Positions 54,970 to 62,646 of a stretch of 64,000 bases of DNA are shown piece by piece. The notes beneath the pieces are model-generated. The model saw only the letters and a program-made list of their open reading frames with translations. It did no database searches and was not told where the DNA came from. The stretch lies in contig NZ_VCEJ01000004.1 of NCBI RefSeq assembly GCF_005860805.1, forward strand, positions 434,001-498,000, read 5' to 3'. This DNA comes from Dyadobacter luticola. GTDB taxonomy: Bacteria > Bacteroidota > Bacteroidia > Cytophagales > Spirosomataceae. The translations under genes were made by a program, and so were the position numbers. The stretch's first letter is position 1. Every line of letters begins with the position of its first letter.

Positions 54970-55234
54970 GGATAACTGGTTCAACAAATTGACTAGAGAT
55001 GCGAAGAAATAAACAAAAATTAGGAAAATGTGAAAGTAGTTTAATTTTTTACTCACAGAAATTAAATGGCTGTCGGCCTCCCGCTATTTGACAAAACAAA
55101 ACTCGGACCGCACTAGTAGTCATTTATTAAACCTTTGTATATGGCTATCAGCCAGTTGGTTAAACTGGGAGAAAAGTAATGACCCAGGTATTGCCCCTCG
55201 TCCCTTACGACTCAAAATTTGATCAGAACGCAAA

Positions 55235-56113
55235 ATGCATCCGACATTAAATTTCCTTTCGCAGATAATGTACAATCTCGCATATGTAGATTACGAAATG
55301 ATCTATCAAAGTATCGAGAATCTGGATCATAAGATCATCCCAACAAGTCTGTTGCACAAAGGCCATTTCATCGAACGGGCACGAATTAACTATGGAGGAG
55401 AAATTTTTACCCGCCCTGACCAAGTAAGCTATATAAGCGATCCGGAAGTACTAAGAGATAGAGTCAAATTCGGGCGAGCAAATGTTCCTGAGCAAGGTGT
55501 CTTTTACGGCTCGATCGTGTCTCCGGAGATTGAAATGCCGCGCGCGGTCGCGTATTTTGAAACTAGTTCACGGATTGAAGAACTCAAACTGCCAGGCCAA
55601 TTTGAAGAAATTTTCACTGTCAGTCGTTGGGAAATCTTGGAAACTGTCCAGCTTGCAGAGATAATCTATGCAGATCAATATTCGGGAACAAGCAAATACG
55701 TCCAAATGTCAATACAAAATCAGCGGGCACATGTCGAAGAAGCAATTGAACAGCTCAAGTTGCGAGAAGATGTTGACTACACTGAACACTTCGCGCTACA
55801 ATCGAAAATTATCTGCAACGAGTTTGCCAAGACAGAAATTGATTCACCAGATGACTATAAGATTTCCGCCGCCTACGCGAATTATATTCTTAATCGAACT
55901 CCTGCACAGGGATTAACATACCCGAGTGTTAAGAGTGGTTACAAAGGCCAAAATGTTGTAATGTTGCCAAACGTCGTAGATAAAATTCTGAGCCTGAAGG
56001 AGGTCTATATGTGCTTCTGTCGAAGGCAACACTCTGAAAACCCATTAGTTGCAATCACGCACATAGTCACTAACGTTGGTTCTGGCGAGCCTTTTACCTG
56101 GGCTTCAGCTTAG
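55235..56113 (+). CDS. RES-domain protein (large form)
   Basis: A protein of 292 aa. HFIERARINYGGEIF, DRVKFGRANVPEQGVFYGS and the late SAAYANYIL segment (Arg...Tyr, Ser spacing) follow the RES pattern, in which Arg, Glu and Ser bind NAD+. Characterised RES toxins (MbcT, ParT type) break down NAD+ or ADP-ribosylate a host enzyme, and are paired with an Xre/MbcA antitoxin. No such partner lies directly beside it; the HipB-like gene is 357 bp downstream on the same strand. An alternative is a cargo gene with a diverged activity. Confidence 0.6.
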   Translation: MHPTLNFLSQIMYNLAYVDYEMIYQSIENLDHKIIPTSLLHKGHFIERARINYGGEIFTRPDQVSYISDPEVLRDRVKFGRANVPEQGVFYGSIVSPEIEMPRAVAYFETSSRIEELKLPGQFEEIFTVSRWEILETVQLAEIIYADQYSGTSKYVQMSIQNQRAHVEEAIEQLKLREDVDYTEHFALQSKIICNEFAKTEIDSPDDYKISAAYANYILNRTPAQGLTYPSVKSGYKGQNVVMLPNVVDKILSLKEVYMCFCRRQHSENPLVAITHIVTNVGSGEPFTWASA

Positions 56114-56301
56114 ATTAGGCCATTGTTTACGATCTTCTTCATTTTCGTTAGCATCCCACTTTCCCAAACTTACTCTTGCAATCAGTTCGGCCGTGACCCG
56201 ATAGCGTTTAATGGAAAGGGAATGATAGGCATCTGTGGTGTTGCCATATCAATCCATCAAATCAGGCTGTTATTAATCTATTGACGATTGCTGTGTCAAT
56301 A

Positions 56302-56349
56302 CTATTAGATTATGTTGTGACATTTCTATTAAACCATGTTGTGACAATT
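56302..56349. repeat. Two tandem 24-bp repeats
   Basis: CTATTAGATTATGTTGTGAC plus ATTT (56302-56325), then CTATTAAACCATGTTGTGAC plus AATT (56326-56349). They share ATGTTGTGACA at a 24-bp spacing, upstream of the HipB-like gene. Confidence 0.7.
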
Positions 56350-56408
56350 TACTGGATAATGAAAAATCACAACTACCATAAGGAATAAAATATGTCGAAT
56401 AGCGAAGC

Positions 56409-56466
56409 TATACCTGATCTGGTATAATCCAGCCAAACTAGTTAGCTTTATACCATAATGGGTATA
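56409..56466. promoter_or_regulatory. Two HipB-type operators
   Basis: TATACC-TGATCT-GGTATA (56409-56426) and TATACC-ATAATG-GGTATA (56449-56466) have identical half-sites with a 6-nt spacer, 40 bp apart, the second ending 4 bp before the start codon. This resembles the TATCC-N8-GGATA operators of HipB autoregulation. Confidence 0.8.
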
Positions 56467-56470
56467 TAAC

Positions 56471-56689
56471 ATGTCTACTTTTTCATCATTCCTAAAAGAA
56501 AGGCGTAAGGCAGTTGGGCTTACACAGGAAGAACTTGCTTTTAAAGCAGGTGTCGGTCTGCGCTTTGTTCGTGATTTGGAACAAGGCAAGAAAACACTTC
56601 GACTTGATAAGGTCAATCAATTACTGTGGCTATTCGGAAAGGAAGTTGGTGTAGTTGACGTCAAACAGGAATCAGAAGAAGACAAATAG
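56471..56689 (+). CDS. HipB-like XRE repressor without a HipA gene
   Basis: A protein of 72 aa of the HipB/Y4mF type. The helix-turn-helix is RRKAVGLTQEELAFKAGVGL followed by FVRDLEQGKKTLRLDKV, a near-consensus Y4mF segment. It autoregulates, judging by two palindromic operators directly upstream. HipB normally precedes hipA, the kinase toxin, by a few bases; here the next sequence is a terminator, so the toxin is absent or lost. The gene is the last one inside the element. Confidence 0.85.
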   Translation: MSTFSSFLKERRKAVGLTQEELAFKAGVGLRFVRDLEQGKKTLRLDKVNQLLWLFGKEVGVVDVKQESEEDK

Positions 56690-56719
56690 ATTCCTTCAAT
56701 TAATAGAATTGTCGTTTAG

Positions 56720-56766
56720 CAAACTTTCGGCAACAAATCCTTATCACTGCCGAAAGTTTGATTTTG
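56720..56766 (+). terminator. Terminator after the HipB-like gene
   Basis: CAAACTTTCGGCA (56720-56732) pairs with TGCCGAAAGTTTG (56748-56760), followed by ATTTT. The stretch from here to 57000 has no gene; it is A/C-rich with low complexity (AACCACCCGAAAACTGACTC and similar) and ends at the right repeat. Confidence 0.8.
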
Positions 56767-56999
56767 GATCACGCTTTCTTACTGCAACCAGCAGACAAAC
56801 TCTTACAAAAATTTGTATTTTTACCCCAATAACATCGCAGTTACCACCGCCAAAACCACAGGCATTTTCCAAACTTTGAACACCAAAAACCACCCGAAAA
56901 CTGACTCAAAAACCAGCGAAAACCATCATCAATTCAAGCAATTTTCGCTAAAAGAATTATACATAACAAATATACTGTTGTACTATATGTATAAAAAAT

Positions 57000-57021
57000 A
57001 GTGAGTCTTTCGTGTAGTTCA
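57000..57021 (+). repeat. Right inner-end repeat
   Basis: An exact copy of 27436-27457 (begins AGTGAGTCTTTCGTG), in the same orientation, 49 bp before the attR core. Confidence 0.85.
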
Positions 57022-57070
57022 TCTCAAATAAAGGAGACAAAACCTTGATTACGAGCCAATTAAAGGCAAA

Positions 57071-57092
57071 GTTCGAGACCCGTCTCCCTCCC
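57071..57092 (+). repeat. attR core
   Basis: Identical to the attL core at 27311-27332; the flanking bases differ. To its right, 57093-57329 is chromosomal: GCGGTGGCCGC near-symmetry follows and CCTTTTGTNTACC occurs twice (57172 and 57202 areas), with no gene. Confidence 0.88.
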
Positions 57093-57329
57093 ACAGCGGT
57101 GGCCGCCTTGAAAAAAGGTCAAACCCAAATTCCCGCCGGCAGGCAAATCAATTTCCCCCTACGTTCACCTTTTGTATACCTCCAATTTGAAGGTTGTCGA
57201 CCTTTTGTGTACCCCCTAAAATTGTTGCCGGCATTTATCCGCCCTAGGTTTGCATTGCCTTACGGAACAGACATTTCAGTTTGTGTTCCCGGAGAGCTGT
57301 TCAGCCATTATTTCAATATGCTATTAGTC

Positions 57330-59507
57330 ATGAAAAAAATCATTACCACCAGATCATTTCATTATTTCATTCACACACTGACATTCGTTTTTTTATTACT
57401 AAAATTATTCACTGCGGATGCTCAAACGCAATGGACAGCACTAACCATAAGTCCGGAGCAACAGCTTAATGACGTGGCATTCGGAGCGGGGAAATATGTT
57501 GCAGTGGGAGAAAATAACATTGTCCGCACTTCAACAGACGGCGCAACCTGGAAAACGGTACAGACAGGCCTGGCCTTTGGCGGCACATTATACAGTGTTG
57601 TTTTCGGCAACAACCTGTTTGTTGCAGTCGGCAGTTCGGGCCTGATCGCCACTTCGACGGATGGGATTTCGTGGAGCCAAAAATTGATGGGCACCACACA
57701 GAAATTCAAGGGTATCGCTTACGGTTACGGAATATTCGTAATCGTAGGCACAGCCGGCGCATTACTGACATCACCGGACGGCCAAAACTGGACAAAACGT
57801 CCCAATGGCCTGGATAATCTGAACGATGTTGCCTATGTAAATTACAGCTTTATTGCTGTGGGGCCCAACGGATTGATCAAAACAGCTTCTGCATACGGCA
57901 TAGACTGGTCCGTAAAAAGTTCGGGCACGAATAATGAGTTGCGGGCCGTAGCGGGTCGCCCCAACGGAACTTCTGTGATCGTAGGTGACAAGGGAACTAT
58001 TTTGTATTCAAAGGAAGGTAAATACTGGAATGCCGTTCCAAACCAGGACAAAACGTTGTCGCTGAGCGGCGTCGAATGTAATCCGTCGAATGGTCGGTTT
58101 GTGGCTGTCTGCTCCAACAAAAATGTGGCATTGGTGTCTTCCACCGGCGAGGGCTGGGGTGATGCGCCCAAGCCGACCGGTTCCGCCTGGTATCTCAACC
58201 GCGTCCGCTATTTTCAAAATTCATTTCTGGCCGTTGGAGGTATGGGAACGTTCCGTTCATCGTATAACAATGGCTATGCGTGGTCTTCCACAACCACTAA
58301 TTTCAGGACGATGCAGCTTACTGGCGCGGCCTATGGAAACGGGACTTTTGTAGCAGTAGGAAGTGTGCCTCTGGATAATGGAGCGACGGGGCTGGGACAA
58401 ACCAACCTCGCCATTGCCTCCGCAGATGGAGTTAACTTTACGGTCGGGCAAACGGTAAAGCTGGTTGGTGGCACAAAAGCCATTCATGACGTTGCTTTCG
58501 GAAATGGTTTATTTGTAGCCGTGGGGGAAGATGCTTTGATCCAGACTTCGCAGGATGGGAAAAACTGGACCTATCGCCAGGTAGAGTTTGGACAAAATCT
58601 CCTCGGCGTCACGTTCGGCGGTGGCAGGTTCGTGGCAGTCGGGCTCCATGGCCTTATCATGTGGTCTTTCGATGGAATAGTTTGGAAGAAATCAACGAAT
58701 AAGGTACTTTATTCCATCAAGACCGTGGCTTATGGAAACGGCATGTTCGTGCTCGTCGGCCCGTACGGTCTTATTGGGAATTCGCCGGATGGCAGTGACT
58801 GGTCGTACCATTACAGTGGTACCACAAACCACCTGAATGGTGTGGCGTTTGGCCACAACCAATGGATTGCGGCTGGACAAAACAATACCATCCTCACCTC
58901 TACCAACGGCATAAAGTGGACACCGCTAACCCCCAATGTCGCGATAGGAAAGAGTGACTATACGGATATCATTTATGAAAACCATTTTGTGATCACAGGT
59001 ACAAACGGTAAGATCGTAAGATTTATACCCAACACATGGTGGTCAAATCCATCCTCATCCACCTATAAGCACCTCAATACCGTCACTTACGGCAACGGCC
59101 GGTATATTGCAGCGGGAAATTCCGGAGCTGTGCAAATGTCGATTAACCCCTATTATTATCCTGACACGCCGGGTTCGCCAGCCGAGGAAGCGCTCTTCAG
59201 GGTAGGTGGTACGGACATGGATGAAAATGCGATCGAAGACGAAACCGCGAAATCGGCTTTCAGCGCTACTACTTATCCTAACCCGGTCGATGATCAGTTT
59301 TCCGTTAACATTGAAGGTGCCGGGGGAGAAAAAGTGAGGCTGCAGTTGCTGGACCTCTCTGGCCGCACGATCCTGGATAAAGTGGTGACTGCCGAAACAG
59401 GTACCTACCAGGAAACCATCCCGATGGCTCAGAAACAAACCGGAATGTACCTCCTGCGGGTCAGCACCGCAGCGCAAACGCAAAGTTTGAAGATACTGAA
59501 ACGATAG
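57330..59507 (+). CDS. Secreted beta-propeller protein with T9SS sorting domain
   Basis: A protein of 725 aa from ATG 57330. The frame is open back to 57045, but that part reads through attR and is not credible, while a signal peptide (HTLTFVFLLLKLFTADAQ) begins just after 57330. Fourteen repeats of about 40-45 residues contain F-V-A-V-G and S-x-D-G-x-x-W, as FVAVGSSGLIATSTDGISWS, a kelch/BNR-like beta-propeller. The C-terminal sorting domain reads TYPNPVDDQFSVNIEGAGG to GMYLLRVSTA. It is probably exported and surface-attached; its ligand is unknown. Confidence 0.85.
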   Translation: MKKIITTRSFHYFIHTLTFVFLLLKLFTADAQTQWTALTISPEQQLNDVAFGAGKYVAVGENNIVRTSTDGATWKTVQTGLAFGGTLYSVVFGNNLFVAVGSSGLIATSTDGISWSQKLMGTTQKFKGIAYGYGIFVIVGTAGALLTSPDGQNWTKRPNGLDNLNDVAYVNYSFIAVGPNGLIKTASAYGIDWSVKSSGTNNELRAVAGRPNGTSVIVGDKGTILYSKEGKYWNAVPNQDKTLSLSGVECNPSNGRFVAVCSNKNVALVSSTGEGWGDAPKPTGSAWYLNRVRYFQNSFLAVGGMGTFRSSYNNGYAWSSTTTNFRTMQLTGAAYGNGTFVAVGSVPLDNGATGLGQTNLAIASADGVNFTVGQTVKLVGGTKAIHDVAFGNGLFVAVGEDALIQTSQDGKNWTYRQVEFGQNLLGVTFGGGRFVAVGLHGLIMWSFDGIVWKKSTNKVLYSIKTVAYGNGMFVLVGPYGLIGNSPDGSDWSYHYSGTTNHLNGVAFGHNQWIAAGQNNTILTSTNGIKWTPLTPNVAIGKSDYTDIIYENHFVITGTNGKIVRFIPNTWWSNPSSSTYKHLNTVTYGNGRYIAAGNSGAVQMSINPYYYPDTPGSPAEEALFRVGGTDMDENAIEDETAKSAFSATTYPNPVDDQFSVNIEGAGGEKVRLQLLDLSGRTILDKVVTAETGTYQETIPMAQKQTGMYLLRVSTAAQTQSLKILKR

Positions 59508-59561
59508 ATGCTGCATGTTCGATGCGGGATGGTGTGAAAGTGAAAGCTGACCTGGGAAAAC

Positions 59562-59588
59562 AAAAAAGGACTGTGGCCAACAGTCCTT
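59562..59588 (-). terminator. Terminator between convergent genes
   Basis: AGGACTGT (59567-59574) and ACAGTCCT (59580-59587) flank GGCCA, with a T-run on the minus strand. It ends the small-protein gene at 59595 and may also stop transcripts from the T9SS gene. Confidence 0.8.
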
Positions 59589-59594
59589 TAACCT

Positions 59595-59882
59595 TTAGGC
59601 TTTCGCCCCCATTTGTTCGAGGCCTTCCCAAAGGAGCTTCACGTCAAAAAGCGCCGACTTTTCAGCCATATCAAACGGAATATCCGAATGATAAAGCGCC
59701 AGATCGTGGATCATTTTGAGCGAATGCGCCAGCTCTTTACAGCCCTGACATTCGATGAGATACCAAAACTCGGCTTGTGATTGCGTCAGCGGGTCGCCGA
59801 CATTTGATGCGTGACGTGCATCATTAGTTGCGTTGACTGAATTTGGGTTCGAGTCAATTCCTTTACCATCTGAAGTTTGCAT
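59595..59882 (-). CDS. Small hypothetical protein (family member 2 of 3)
   Basis: A protein of 95 aa from ATG 59882 (MQTSDGKGIDSNPNSVNATN). The longer frame of 141 aa (from 60020) begins in a highly structured leader and is less likely. The conserved C-terminal part is SQAEFWYLIECQGCKELAHS to LLWEGLEQMGAKA. A decayed copy (52780) and a distant relative (5999) are in the window. The function is unknown; a C-x-x-C lies in ECQGCKE. Confidence 0.65.
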   Translation of the reverse strand: MQTSDGKGIDSNPNSVNATNDARHASNVGDPLTQSQAEFWYLIECQGCKELAHSLKMIHDLALYHSDIPFDMAEKSALFDVKLLWEGLEQMGAKA

Positions 59883-59910
59883 TGGCAATGGTTTTTGGGT
59901 GATTAAATAA

Positions 59911-60002
59911 GGAGAGGTCACCGCAAACTTCAACGAAGAAACACTTCGGCCAGGTTTCGGGACTTGCACCCGTATGCCTCTCCAAGGCCATTTTGGCCTG
60001 GC
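59911..60002 (-). ncRNA. Structured leader with pseudoknot-like pairing
   Basis: On the minus strand, in transcript order, GCCAGG (60002-59997) pairs with CCTGGC (59954-59949), and GGAGAGG-type bases (59983-59977) with CCTCTCC (59917-59911). These two helices cross, making a pseudoknot topology. Local hairpins lie inside: GGCCA/TGGCC, CGGG-TGCAAGT-CCCG and CGAAG/CTTCG. The region ends 29 bp before the start of the 59882 gene. It resembles a riboswitch or tRNA-like leader (TGCAAGT loop), but no known class is matched. Confidence 0.5.
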
Positions 60003-60218
60003 TATTCTAATAAAATTCATAAAGTGTTTCTAAAAAGTTTGCAGGGCAAATATAGAATAAAGTTTGAACTTGCAACATGAGTAGTCTGATCAACTTGCAA
60101 ACCCTGCCTTTCTACGTCTAGCAGTAGTTAAATATGCTTTGATTATGTCTTTATTGAAAAAAGGCGCAAACAGATAAAAGACAATATAAAACTTCTACGA
60201 AAGCCATAACGATCAACA

Positions 60219-61478
60219 ATGGACATAATTGATGATTTCATTAGACAGTATAATAAAGAATTCGACTATTATCAAAAACTTTGTCAAATTGTTGCTTCAA
60301 AAATTGAAGACCAGTTATTTAAACGTGGCATCAAAGCTATTGTAACTCATCGAGCTAAAAAGCCAGATAGATTAAAAGATAAGCTTTTAAAAAGGAATGA
60401 AGAGAAAAATTATGGAACTGTTGAAGCAATATATTCGGATATTATCGACTTAGCGGGCATAAGGGTTTCTTTGTATTTTCCTTCCGAACGCGAAATAATC
60501 GATGAAGTAATTAATGATCTTTTTCACGTAGAGAAAACAAAAAAATTCCCTTTGACTCCCCATATACCTAAACATGACAAGCGGTTTTCCGGTTATTGGG
60601 CAACTCACTATCGAGTTCGACTAAAAAAGGAAAATTTGACGTTAAGATATATTGACACAATTGCCGAGATACAAATCGCATCTGTTTTAATGCATGCGTG
60701 GTCCGAGGTTGAACACGACTTGGTTTACAAACCATTTTCTGGAAAGCTTTCTAAGGAAGAATTGGCTATCCTCGATGAGATAAATGGATTAGTTTTGAGC
60801 GGTGAAATTGCCCTTGAAAGACTTCAAGCGGCTATGTCTGAACGAACTAAAAAGCACAACGAAATAAATGACAAGTATGAATTAACCAACTACCTGCTAA
60901 GTAATATTGATAAGGATTACTTGAACAAAATAAAGCTGGGAGACACATATTTATTGAACAATTACCTCAATACAATTAAGACTCTGGATGTTAGTGAACT
61001 TAACAGCTACATCACTATGATAAATACCGACCTTCAAGAATCCGTAACGGACCAGCTGCTTAACATGTTAATGGTTGAGTTTTATGATAATGATAAAATT
61101 GACTTAAAAAACTATTTCAAAAACCTGCATGTTTCTGAAAGAAAAGCGTCGGGATTCGAATCATTTGTAAAGTGCTGGGTTGTTTTAGAAAAAGCTGTTA
61201 GGGATATCTTAAAAGATTCTGACTCAGATGTGCGACGTTATATGATTCCGAATTTTGGACTATTGAAGGATAAGAAAATATTGAACAACAAGGAAGCTAA
61301 CGAACTGCGACAGTTAAGACAAATTCGCAATTACCTATTGCACGGAATTGAGACGCCTGTTGATGAAAACCTGAAAAACAGTTATAAAGAACTAAAATCT
61401 ATAACATATAAGGTAGTTGATCATGTTCCGACCGCCGATATAAAAGAGCAGTTAAAAAGTGAACTTGACTCTTTATAA
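60219..61478 (+). CDS. RelA/SpoT-domain protein with HEPN-like C-terminus
   Basis: A protein of 419 aa. Residues about 40-185 form a (p)ppGpp-synthetase-like RelA/SpoT domain: DIIDLAGIRVSLYFPSE, GYWATHYRVRL and EIQIASVLMHAWSEVEHDLVYK. Short alarmone synthetases have about 200 aa; here about 230 further residues follow, ending with KEANELRQLRQIRNYLLHGI, an R-N-x3-H pattern of HEPN-fold domains. Toxic RelA-like enzymes that make (pp)pApp or pyrophosphorylate tRNA are known in defence loci. Product unknown. It is AT-rich like the element but lies outside its ends. Confidence 0.78.
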   Translation: MDIIDDFIRQYNKEFDYYQKLCQIVASKIEDQLFKRGIKAIVTHRAKKPDRLKDKLLKRNEEKNYGTVEAIYSDIIDLAGIRVSLYFPSEREIIDEVINDLFHVEKTKKFPLTPHIPKHDKRFSGYWATHYRVRLKKENLTLRYIDTIAEIQIASVLMHAWSEVEHDLVYKPFSGKLSKEELAILDEINGLVLSGEIALERLQAAMSERTKKHNEINDKYELTNYLLSNIDKDYLNKIKLGDTYLLNNYLNTIKTLDVSELNSYITMINTDLQESVTDQLLNMLMVEFYDNDKIDLKNYFKNLHVSERKASGFESFVKCWVVLEKAVRDILKDSDSDVRRYMIPNFGLLKDKKILNNKEANELRQLRQIRNYLLHGIETPVDENLKNSYKELKSITYKVVDHVPTADIKEQLKSELDSL

Positions 61479-61553
61479 ATATCCGGAATATGTATTGATA
61501 TATAGAAATTATTTGCCTGATTGAAGGTAATAGCACGATATTAATGAATAAAG

Positions 61554-62462
61554 CTAAATTTTGCGCCTTGTGATGATATCATCAATAATAAATCCTGCAG
61601 GGCCATTGTGAGTCCGAATCATATCAAGTACTGCCTCCTTCATAAAGTTTGTTGATCCCGGGTTATCGCCTCCGCGATCTTCCGGTACTAAAACCCACCT
61701 TCTGCGCCGAATAATGTTAGTTATTGGCATATTAGCTAACAGAATCATTTTAATGTCCTTTTTTGTATTAAACATTTTAGTAGTAATAACCTCGTTCACC
61801 GCTTTTCCATCTTGTTTTTCTACTGTAAAAAAGGACATGGAGTCACTCAGATCGTATTTAACGGCGTTTTGTCCATCAGGATCACTCCAACCGAATTCTT
61901 GGAAAGCATTAAGTACACGTGTGCCATGCTTATATGCATTGTATTCATATCGACGTGAAAATGTTATAGCAGCCTCTTTTAAGAAAAGTTTGATTGCTTC
62001 ATAACTATCTTGTAGCAGCTCTGGAACACCCGGCTCTTTCAAAGGTGGAGCAAAAAAGAAAATGTGCATCCACAATGGATGATTTCCAAACTGAGCAGTC
62101 GCTAGATCTAAAAAGGCAAGTTCGCTTTCATCTGTTGCTATTCGTTCTATTCGCGAATAGTTTTTTTGGAAATTGGAAGTACTAATAGCCTGCAATAAAT
62201 CAAGATCTCTACATTTCCCTTCCTTTGGTTCTAGGCCAAAAATCAGTTCAAAGAGAGTTTCTATCACATGAAAACAGGTTACTCGAATTTCGCCTTTTAA
62301 AAAACGAGCATAATCAGCCTCATTATAGCCTGAGATTTGGGCCGCTAAATAGTCTTCCTGAAAAGCCTCGCATCTATCTAGAATTGAAGACAATGTTGTC
62401 ACCTTATACAGATGGTAGTCGTATGCGTACTGTGTATAAAAAGCTTTGTAGTTGATTTCCAT
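61554..62462 (-). CDS. Unrecognised 302-aa protein
   Basis: Helical N-terminal half and a C-terminal segment RRYEYNAYKHGTRVLNAFQE at about residues 190-210; N-x-x-K-H-G is found in HEPN-like proteins of unknown function. No membrane segment, and no family is recognised. It is convergent with the RelA/SpoT gene (75 bp apart) and lies 184 bp upstream of a DUF1016 gene on the same strand. Cysteines are few, and composition is AT-rich. Confidence 0.6.
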   Translation of the reverse strand: MEINYKAFYTQYAYDYHLYKVTTLSSILDRCEAFQEDYLAAQISGYNEADYARFLKGEIRVTCFHVIETLFELIFGLEPKEGKCRDLDLLQAISTSNFQKNYSRIERIATDESELAFLDLATAQFGNHPLWMHIFFFAPPLKEPGVPELLQDSYEAIKLFLKEAAITFSRRYEYNAYKHGTRVLNAFQEFGWSDPDGQNAVKYDLSDSMSFFTVEKQDGKAVNEVITTKMFNTKKDIKMILLANMPITNIIRRRRWVLVPEDRGGDNPGSTNFMKEAVLDMIRTHNGPAGFIIDDIITRRKI

Positions 62463-62646
62463 GTCACTTCTTTATTTAGATTAACATGTAGTATATGCTT
62501 TGTATGCTACAGGCAAGCATTAGGTTATAAATGCAGGTACCTAGATCTATACTATCATTTGACATACATAAGGCCTACTATTTGCGGCAATAAATTTAGA
62601 ATCGGAAAAAAGAAAAATTTGTAGAAATGACAGCACAACCTAAATA

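Larger units (their letters stand above)
27311..57092. mobile_element. Integrated mobilizable element of about 29.8 kb in tRNA-His
   Basis: The 22 bp covering the tRNA-His 3' end (27311-27332) recur exactly at 57071-57092 in the same orientation, giving attL and attR. A tyrosine integrase gene starts 252 bp inside attL. Inside are a serine recombinase, a MobC-like accessory protein, a relaxase and a candidate oriT, but no coupling protein or type IV secretion genes, so the element would need a helper. Cargo is dominated by a phosphorothioation defence locus. It is visibly AT-richer than the flanks. Confidence 0.88.

Noticed and set aside
27311-57092. Self-transmissible conjugative element
   Set aside because: No coupling protein, VirB4 or other transfer genes are visible; only MobC and a relaxase, so I call it mobilizable.
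57045-57329. 95-residue N-terminal extension of the T9SS propeller protein
   Set aside because: It reads through the attR core and non-coding sequence; a signal peptide begins at 57330.
59883-60020. Coding extension of the 59595 protein
   Set aside because: The DNA here folds into crossing helices and the peptide (RPKWPWRGIRVQVPKPGR) looks like a translated RNA structure.
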